DNA from: Symbiodinium natans
Taxonomy: Eukaryota; Sar; Dinophyceae; Suessiales; Symbiodiniaceae
Direction: 5' to 3'
NCBI GenBank assembly: GCA_905221605.1
Contig: CAJNDS010001223.1
Coordinates: 1 to 28,046, forward strand
Length of the DNA: 28,046 nt
Both the position numbers and the translations under genes were made by a program. Each line of letters opens with the position of its first letter. Position 1 is the stretch's first letter. Below the pieces are notes generated by a model that worked only from the letters and a program-made list of their open reading frames with translations, ran no database searches and had not been told where the DNA came from. Below, piece after piece: positions 20,516-28,046 of the stretch.

Positions 20516-21378
20516 ACCAAAAAGCGAAAACACCCTCCAAAATATAATCAAAACCATACAAAAACAATCAAGTTTGACATGTCGGGCGTAGTGACTTTTA
20601 GGGTTTAGGATGGTTGCCCTGACCCCACAAAAGGAAAACACCTTCAAAATATAGGCAAAACCCATACAAAAACAAGCAGAGAGCAAAAAAACACCAAAAT
20701 CAAGTTTGACATGTTGGGTGTAGTAACTTTTAAGGTTTAGGATGGTTGCCCTGACCCCAAAAAGGAGAACACCTTTAAAAACATAGGCAAAACCATACAA
20801 AAACAAGCAGAGAGCAACAGAAACACCAAAATCAAGTTTGACATGTCGGGTGTAGTGACTTTTAAGGTTTAGGATGGTTGCCCTGACCCCACAAAAGGAA
20901 AACACCTTCAAAATATAGGCAAAACCCATACAAAAACAAGCAGATAGCAAAACAACACCAAAATCAAGTTTGACATGTTGGGTGTAGTAACTTTTTAAGG
21001 TTTAGGATGGTTGCCCTGACCCCAAAAAGGAAAACACCTTTAAAAACATAGGCAAAACCATACAAAAACAAGCAGAGAGCAACAGAAACACCAAAATCAA
21101 GTTTGACATGTCGGGTGTAGTGACTTTTAAGGTTTAGGATGGTTGCTCTGACCCCAAAAAAGGAAAACACCTTCAAAATATAGGCAAAACCCATACAAAA
21201 ACAAGCAGAAAGCGAAAACAACACCAAAATCAAGTTTGACATGTCGTGAATAATCCTGTTGCTGACAGGATGGCCTCCAAATCGGAGCGAATAGAATCTT
21301 CAGCTGTATGTCCGAGGGTTGCCTCCCGGATGCCAAAATCGACGGGCAACATCAGCGTGATTCAGCGTGGCATACACA
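20516..21378. repeat. 132/133 bp monomer array that opens satellite array 2
   Basis: Same structure as 9171-10032 but 1 bp longer. An extra T at about 20995 (TAACTTTTTAAGG) breaks the long hydrophobic frame seen in array 1 into two parts. A few substitutions are visible, such as AAGGAGAAC near 20765 and GGTTGCTCTG near 21147. Confidence 0.93.
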
Positions 21379-24203
21379 TTTGACAAAGATTGCACAAGTA
21401 CTGCAAAGGCCTACACGGGCAGGCATTCGAGCAGATCTGTTGTGAGGGAACGGACTGGGGCCGGGGCGTGTGCACATTTTTCGCAGAGGTCGAAGCCGCT
21501 GTTGCTGCATCGAAATGTGACGGTAAAGACCTTCAGCCAACTGGACTGGCAAGCGATGGGGGCAGATGGCACTCAATGGTAGCGATGTGTCACGAAGAAA
21601 GCGAAAACAACACCAAAATCAAGTTTGACATGTTGGGTGTAGTAACTTTTAAGGTTTAGGATGGTTGCCCTGACCCCAAAAAGGAAAACACCTTTAAAAA
21701 CATAGGCAAAACCATACAAAAACAAGCAGAGAGCAACAGAAACACCAAAATCAAGTTTGACATGTCGGGTGTAGTGACTTTTAAGGTTTAGGATGGTTGC
21801 CCTGACCCCAAAAAAGGAAAACACCTTCAAAATATAGGCAAAACCCATACAAAAACAAGCAGAAAGCGAAAACAACACCAAAATCAAGTTTGACATGTCG
21901 TGAATAATCCTGTTGCTGACAGGATGGCCTCCAAATCGGAGCGAATAGAATCTTCAGCTGTATGTCCGAGGGTTGCCTCCCGGATGCCAAAATCGACGGG
22001 CAACATCAGCGTGATTCAGCGTGGCATACACATTTGACAAAGATTGCACAAGTACTGCAAAGGCCTACACGGGCAGGCATTCGAGCAGATCTGTTGTGAG
22101 GGAACGGACTGGGGCCGGGGCGTGTGCACATTTTTCGCAGAGGTCGAAGCCACTGTTGCTGCATCGAAATGTGACAGTAAAGACCTTCAGCCAACTGGAC
22201 TGGCAAGCGATGGGGGCAGATGGCACTCAATGGTAGCGATGTGTCACGAAGAAAGCGAAAACAACACCAAAATCAAGTTTGACATGTTGGGTGTAGTAAC
22301 TTTTAAGGTTTAGGATGGTTGCCCTGACCCCAAAAAGGAAAACACCCTTAAAAACATAGGCAAAACCATACAAAAACAAGCAGAGAGCAACAGAAACACC
22401 AAAATCAAGTTTGACATGTCGGGTGTAGTGACTTTTAAGGTTTAGGATGGTTGCCCTGACCCCAAAAAAGGAAAACACCTTCAAAATATAGGCAAAACCC
22501 ATACAAAAACAAGCAGAGAGCGAAAACAACACCAAAATCAAGTTTGACATGTCGTGAATAATCCTGTTGCTGACAGGATGGCCTCCAAATCGGAGCGAAT
22601 AGAATCTTCAGCTGTATGTCCGAGGGTTGCCTCCCGGATGCCAAAATCGACGGGCAACATCAGCGTGATTCAGCGTGGCATACACATTTGACAAAGATTG
22701 CACAAGTACTGCAAAGGCCTACACGGGCAGGCATTCGAGCAGATCTGTTGTGAGGGAACGGACTGGGGCCGGGGCGTGTGCACATTTTTCGCAGAGGTCG
22801 AAGCCACTGTTGCTGCATCGAAATGTGACAGTAAAGACCTTCAGCCAACTGGACTGGCAAGCGATGGGGGCAGATGGCACTCAATGGTAGCGATGTGTCA
22901 CGAAGAAAGCGAAAACAACACCAAAATCAAGTTTGACATGTTGGGTGTAGAAACTTTTAAGGTTTAGGATGGTTGCCCTGACCCCAAAAAGGAAAACACC
23001 CTTAAAAACATAGGCAAAACCATACAAAAACAAGCAGAGAGCAACAGAAACACCAAAATCAAGTTTGACATGTCGGGTGTAGTGACTTTTAAGGTTTAGG
23101 ATGGTTGCCCTGACCCCAAAAAAGGAAAACACCTTCAAAATATAGGCAAAACCCATACAAAAACAAGCAGAAAGCGAAAACAACACCAAAATCAAGTTTG
23201 ACATGTCGTGAATAATCCTGTTGCTGACAGGATGGCCTCCAAATCGGAGCGAATAGAATCTTCAGCTGTATGTCCGAGGGTTGCCTCCCAGATGCCAAAA
23301 TCGACGCATCAGCGTGATTCAGCGTGGCATACACATTTGACAAAGATTGCACAAGTACTGCAAAGGCCTACACGGGCAGGCATTCGAGCAGATCTGTTGT
23401 GAGGGAACGGACTGAGGCCGGGACGTGTGCACATTTTTCGCAGAGGTCGAAGCCGCTGTTGCTGCATCGAAATGTGACGGTAAAGACCTTCAGGCAACTG
23501 GACTGGCAAGCGATGGGGGCAGATGGTACTTAATGGTAGCGATGTGTCACGAAGAAAGGCGAAAACAACACCAAAATCAAGTTTGACATGTTGGGTGTAG
23601 TAACTTTTTAAGGTTTAGGATGGCTGCCCTAACTCCAAAAAGGAAAACACCTTTAAAAACATAGGCAAAACCATACAAAAACAAGCAGAGAGCAACAGAA
23701 ACACCAAAATCAAGTTTGACATGTCGGGCGTAATGACTTTTAAGGTTTAGGATGGTTGCCCTGACCCCAAAAAAGGAAAACACCTTTAAAATAGAGGCAA
23801 AACCCATACAAAAATAAGCAGATAGCGAAAACAACACCAAAATCAAGTTTGACATGTCGTGAATAATCCTGTTGCTGACAGGATGGCCTCCAAATCGGAG
23901 CGAATAGAATCTTCAGCTGTATGTCCGAGGGTTGCCTCCCGGATGCCAAAATCGACGCATCAGCGTGATTCAGCGTGGCATACACATTTGACAAAGATTG
24001 CACAAGTACTGCAAAGGCCCACACGGGCAGGCATTCGAGCAGATCTGTTGAGAGGGAACGGACTGGGGCCGGGGCGTGTGCACATTTTTCGCAGAGGTCG
24101 AAGCCGCTGTTGCTGCATCGAAATGTGACGGTCAAGACCTTCAGCCAACTGGACTGGCAAGCGATGGGGGCAGATGGTACTTAATGGTAGCGATGTGTCA
24201 CGA
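21379..24203. repeat. 654 bp higher-order satellite units, array 2 (five units)
   Basis: Unit heads are at 21379, 22033, 22687, 23336 and 23987, with steps of 654, 654, 649 and 651 bp. The CCACTGTTG/GACAGTAAAG variant is in units 2 and 3 here, against units 1 and 2 of array 1. Units 4 and 5 lack the GGCAA junction insertion. The stretch from 23336 onward also carries additional substitutions and single-base insertions (for example at 23558 and 23609). The last unit is cut at 24203. Confidence 0.95.
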
Positions 24204-24755
24204 TGATGCATCTAGAAACCAAATGTTATGGCAGAAGCCCGGACGGCTTGCGGGACTTGGCAAAGACTCTTCCCATTGCAACTGGCCTGCGAACATGATC
24301 TGCCAAGCGCATCTTTGAAAGTCGTGGCATGAGAACAGAAACAGCACCATGGTGTCCGCATCTCTCCAAGTGCGCGACCACTGCGGCATCCACCGGTGAA
24401 ATCGCGACCGCCGCGCACCCAACCGCTGGAAGCTTCTTGGGCAGCTGTCGTGTGGTTTCGGATAAGAACAACAACGTGCACTGTAAGCAAGAGCCAAAGA
24501 GAAACAAGCAACCACATTCGATCAACATCTGGGCGATCAGCATGTTTGGTTGGCTGAGGTCAAGCCTTCAAGGTTCAAGGAGATCGTTACACATGGCACG
24601 TTCCGTGAACACATGCATAGGCGTGCTTGCATTCTGTAGAACGCACAACTTGACGCTGCTGGCCATCTGCCAACTGGCGATAGCTAACGCAGACACAGCA
24701 AAAACATATCTCAAGCAGGGTGGCTTGGACTTAGCTTCGCAAAACCGTTCACAGC

Positions 24756-25164
24756 TCAGGTCTCTTGACGCTCTTCACCAACAGCATTGTCGCGTGGACG
24801 TTGCGCTTCTTGACGTGGTCCGGCATCTGCGTTTTGCCGTCTGCGCAGTAGCCAGATCAGTGAGTCGTCGTCCAAATCGCCTGCTTTTCGCAGGAGGCGG
24901 CGGCGCTTTCTGACCTAAAGGAAAACTGCTTCGCACACTGTCACACTGCATCAGAGCAGGCTACGCAAAAAGAAGTGCTCTTCTTGAGGATAGCAGCTTC
25001 GTTCTTGAGGGCTTTGCTGGCGCGCTTCAGTTCGTCCTGGCAAAAAAGGCACGTGTATGGGCAGCGTGCGCGCATAGGACAGAAAAGTCTCTTGGCACCT
25101 TCAGCTCTTGCCGCTGCCTTTTGAGATCTCGTACAACATCGCCAGCAGCAGCTTCGGCACTCAT
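24756..25164 (-). CDS. Basic coiled-coil protein, copy 3
   Basis: This is copy 3, at an offset of +22,683 bp. Exons are 25164-25099, 25036-24998 and 24914-24756. The exons and splice signals look unchanged although copy 3 has substitutions on either side (for example near 24741 and 25239). An Ala-to-Glu change lies upstream of the chosen ATG, in the possible N-terminal extension. Confidence 0.5.
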
Positions 25165-25399
25165 GGCTGCAGCAACTACCGTGGCGCATGCACACGTCTC
25201 TCTTTCCACCCACTTGAGGACACACGAAGCAAAGCACGAGTTCCCGCTCAGAAACATTGCACACGCTGGGCCCTACTTCCAGCACCAAGAACGCATGGTC
25301 CTTTCCACCATGTTGCACCTTCCCCAAGCAGTATCACACATCCCGCTTGTCGGACGTTGGAGCTTCAAGCATTGAGCGCTTCCGGTCCCACGGCGAGCT

Positions 25400-27132
25400 T
25401 TACTCTTTAAACAAAAGGTCATACGCATAGCCCATGGCGCGATTTCGCGGCCATATGCATTGGCTTGCTTCTTTCGAAGGTGGAGAACGACCCGCTGCTT
25501 GAGGGTCTATTTCAAAAGCTTGCAGCTTCTTGGACAGACAAGGCAGAGCTTCGCCCAGACACCCTGTCAAACTAAAGGATTTGCGCCACGATCTGCGGGC
25601 TCTCATGAGCAAACGTACCCAGTCCAACTTGCTGACTTGTCCGTCACCAAGCTGTCGTAAGATTTGGTACTCCGTTCGGAGCCACCACTTGAAAGAGAAG
25701 AAGCCGCGCACGTCGAGCGGCTGCAGCAGGAATGTTGCGCCGGCCGGCACGAAATTCAATTTGATGTCAACCTCGCACGCCCGTAGAAAGACTTCTTTGG
25801 AAAGGTGGCATGGAGCCACATCGAGGGTGAGAACCGGTTCCAGCAACCATCTCCAACCGTCTAACGCTAGCGAAATCAGGTCCAGCATTGCCAAAAGCAG
25901 TGATGTGGAGTTCCATGGGGAGACTGTTCGCCAGACATGTGTCCCCGGGCGGCATTCTGCGGCCACTGTCTGCATCAAGCCCAGTGTAAACACGGACTTA
26001 TTCCCGATGACGAAATGTGGCAAGCTCTGCTGAAGCTCGTCGTTGTCTGATATCACTGCCACATAGCTCACAAATGTCCGCAAGTCACCCTTGCGAACCG
26101 GCAGACGTGGGCCCGCCACGTCTGCTCCCCAGTGGCCGGGCAGTTGGACCACCAAGCCACAAAGTGGCGGTGCCGGCGTTCAGGAGCTACAGTGTCTCAA
26201 TCAAGGTTGAGAGCAAAAGACGTCGGGGTTGCACTGCACTTGCATGTCGAAGGAAGCTGAGCGATTGGAAGAACACCGCCACCTCTGCCCGGACACAAAT
26301 TTAGATTTGGGCCCCCCATTTTTTGGGCCAGAAAGCGGTCCCGTTTTTGGTACTGGGCCGATTTGCAACTCCAAATATGATGCTTGCTTGTGACCCCAAA
26401 AAAGGCTCCTCAATCTATGCAAAAAGTCTTAACTTCAGAAGAAAATGCACCCAAGCCTTCTGGGGCAAGCGCGCAGGCTCCACAGCCACACGCACTGGCA
26501 CGGTTCCTCTACTCACATCCCAACGTTTACACCATCGCTGCAACCACTTCCGGCCGCCACGGTTTGTGGCAGCCCGGCAGCCAGCATGATCACCCAATCT
26601 TCGTCGAAACTCGAAGAAGGCCGCCTCCGAGGTCGGAGCCGAGTGACAACGAAAGTTCTGCTGCCGAACCCAGCGAAAAAGGTTGGCCTCTGCCAAGAAA
26701 ACGTGAGCTTCTCGAGAAGCATGTTTTTGGGCCGCCGTCTGCGGATCTGTACAGGCATGAACATCAGAAGCCGCAGCTTCCCGGTAAAGATTCTGGACAA
26801 ACGTAATGCTTGGCAGCGTGTCGTCAGACGCTGCACGCCTCTGTAGTTGTCGGGCGTGCTGCATGGCCACTATTGCATTGTGACCGATCGAGAACATAGG
26901 TACACAAAGACCGGTTGCCGCCTACCTGGCACTTTGGGGAACGTACGCACGGCCCAACTCACTATGTGGCTTTTGGGCTTGCCCTGACAATCGCCGCGTC
27001 CTCTCGCAAGCGCTGTTGCAGCTCGCGGCAGGTCCGCTTCAGAGAACACAAGCGACAGGTAGCTGCTTGGCAACGGCACTCCATGGTACAGAGCACTTCA
27101 GCACCGCAAAGCACTTCCTTTTGGAGGCTCAT
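25400..27132 (-). pseudogene. DDE_1-like transposase, copy 3, broken in both exons
   Basis: The same gene is disrupted twice. In exon 2 a stretch at about 26115-26240 differs by many small indels (net +13 bp). It removes the frame upstream of 26155 and so loses the first catalytic motif (LNLDET). The second and third Asp motifs downstream remain open. In exon 1 a second patch at about 26886-27005 (net +7 bp) breaks the N-terminal frame, leaving an open stretch only from about 26897 to 26415. Outside the patches identity to copies 1 and 2 is very high. This may be a true pseudogene or a local sequence-quality problem. Confidence 0.7.
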
Positions 27133-27869
27133 GCGCAGGCAAACTGCGGAAGTGCGAAAACGTCAGACGAGGCTTGGAGATGTACCTCTTGCAAGATTTC
27201 GTCGACAGTCTGCCTGCACCACTACCAACTACGTCGCTGACTCCTGGCGCTAAGAACTTGGCCAGACATGCACACGACAAGCTGTGACGAACGACAGTCA
27301 AATACGGTCGATTCAATCTCGGCAAGGGCAACACAATGGCCCTCTATCCTTACGTCATGGTCGATGTGCGAACCAACAACGACTTGGCAATACAGCAGCG
27401 GTAACCCGCAACATACTTGGAAATACCTGGCTTTCCTGCACCCCAAACTGGGGCCGCTGGTAAGGCACCGTGGAACAACAACAGTTGAGATCTGGCCAAC
27501 CACCATCTTGCCGCCGGCCTTAAGATGACAGAGTCCCCCTCCAGAGACCTCCCTTACCAGTTTGGGCAAGTGTCCACCCTTCAACAGCGGAAATCTGGCC
27601 AAACGCCGTCTTGCAGCGACTTGGCACGACCTTCTGCGTCGGTGCAAAAGGAACGTCAAAGTAACCTGGACCTGACTTGGAGCTGGAACACCCCCAGGGT
27701 AACCCGCACATGAGCGTCCCGACGCCGAGCGGACAGCCTGTGCGCCGGTGAGAGCTTCCCAAGGCGCAGCATCATCGGCAAAAAAAGGGGGAGGGGTGCA
27801 CGAGCAAGATGAACACCGTCCTGAGCCACGGCGGATAGGAGCAAAAAAAGGGGAGAGGGGTTTGAGCAA
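27063..27869. other. Ambiguous coding content, copy 3
   Basis: This is the equivalent stretch in copy 3. The minus-strand frame at 27869-27222 stays open with one Val-to-Ala change near its end (from CCTGGCGC at about 27243). The plus-strand frame again has the same stops. Confidence 0.3.
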
Positions 27870-27902
27870 TGGTGAGCATCAGCAAACAAAAAGGAGGGGC
27901 GT

Positions 27903-28046
27903 CAGGTACTTGCAGGCAAAGCCGCTTCCCCTAGCCCCTTGAGCCCTAAAGTCTTCTTCTGCTGTCTTCTTCTGGCGTCTCCACCTAGACAACCGGGCAG
28001 TGGAAAGATGAACACTCTTGCACGCAACAGGCTGTCTGTGACACTG
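27903..28046. other. Copy 3 sequence running off the window, no gene seen
   Basis: This is the flank between the G-rich motifs and the start of the plus-strand ORF in the other copies. The window ends before that ORF begins. Nothing recognisable is present. Confidence 0.6.

Larger units (their letters stand above)
12866..24203. repeat. Composite tandem repeat unit, copy 2 (11,338 bp)
   Basis: This is the second complete unit: gene segment 12866-20515 and array 20516-24203. Across the 7,650 bp gene segment I spotted only two substitutions against copy 1. One lies in transposase exon 1 (Leu to Phe at residue 170) and one near 16118. The array half differs more, by single-base indels, substitutions and a changed order of unit variants. 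The arrays have therefore turned over separately, and a simple duplicated contig is an unlikely explanation. Confidence 0.93.
24204..28046. repeat. Composite tandem repeat unit, copy 3 (incomplete at window end)
   Basis: The third unit begins at the same breakpoint (after GTGTCACGA) and runs off the window near the point equivalent to 5343 of copy 1. It carries about ten scattered substitutions against the other copies and two short indel-rich patches, roughly 26115-26240 (net +13 bp) and 26886-27005 (net +7 bp). Both patches fall in the transposase gene. The Rep gene of this unit would lie beyond the window. Confidence 0.9.

Overview
The window is eukaryotic. It has introns, long satellite-like arrays and no bacterial-style operons or ribosome-binding sites. 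The style of the spliced Rep-like and DDE_1 transposase-like genes, a basic coiled-coil protein, a possible GC-AG intron and a TTTAGGG-like motif point to an alveolate, most likely a dinoflagellate. That assignment is inference from memory of such families, not a search result.

Layout: one composite unit of about 11.34 kb is repeated head to tail. Each unit is a 7,650 bp gene-bearing segment (1521-9170; 12866-20515; 24204 to the window end, incomplete) followed by a satellite array (9171-12865; 20516-24203; the end of another array fills 1-1520). The start-to-start offsets are 11,345 bp and 11,338 bp. Copies 1 and 2 of the gene segment are almost identical (two substitutions found by eye). 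Copy 3 has more substitutions and two indel-rich patches that break its transposase.

Gene segment, described for copy 1: (a) a three-exon basic coiled-coil protein on the minus strand, 2073-2481; (b) a two-exon DDE_1/pogo-like transposase on the minus strand, 2717-4429; (c) a stretch of ambiguous coding content, 4360-5166; (d) an unrecognised plus-strand ORF, 5350-6003; (e) a two-exon replication-initiator-like gene (HUH endonuclease plus superfamily 3 helicase) on the minus strand, 6180-7823; (f) upstream of Rep, an 80 bp direct-repeat pair carrying 10 bp palindromes, five AGGAC motifs and a large stem-loop, together resembling a rolling-circle origin; (g) short G-rich tandem repeats and three diverged repeats of about 185 bp.

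The satellite is nested. A 132/133 bp monomer is amplified alone (9171-9898) and is also embedded in a 654 bp higher-order unit, five of which form each complete array.

The most interesting reading is that the array is a concatemer of an 11.34 kb Rep-encoding replicon that also carries a cut-and-paste-type transposase gene. A Rep gene, an origin-like stem-loop next to it and head-to-tail repetition are what rolling-circle amplification would leave. Unequal crossing-over of an ordinary tandem repeat is the main alternative.
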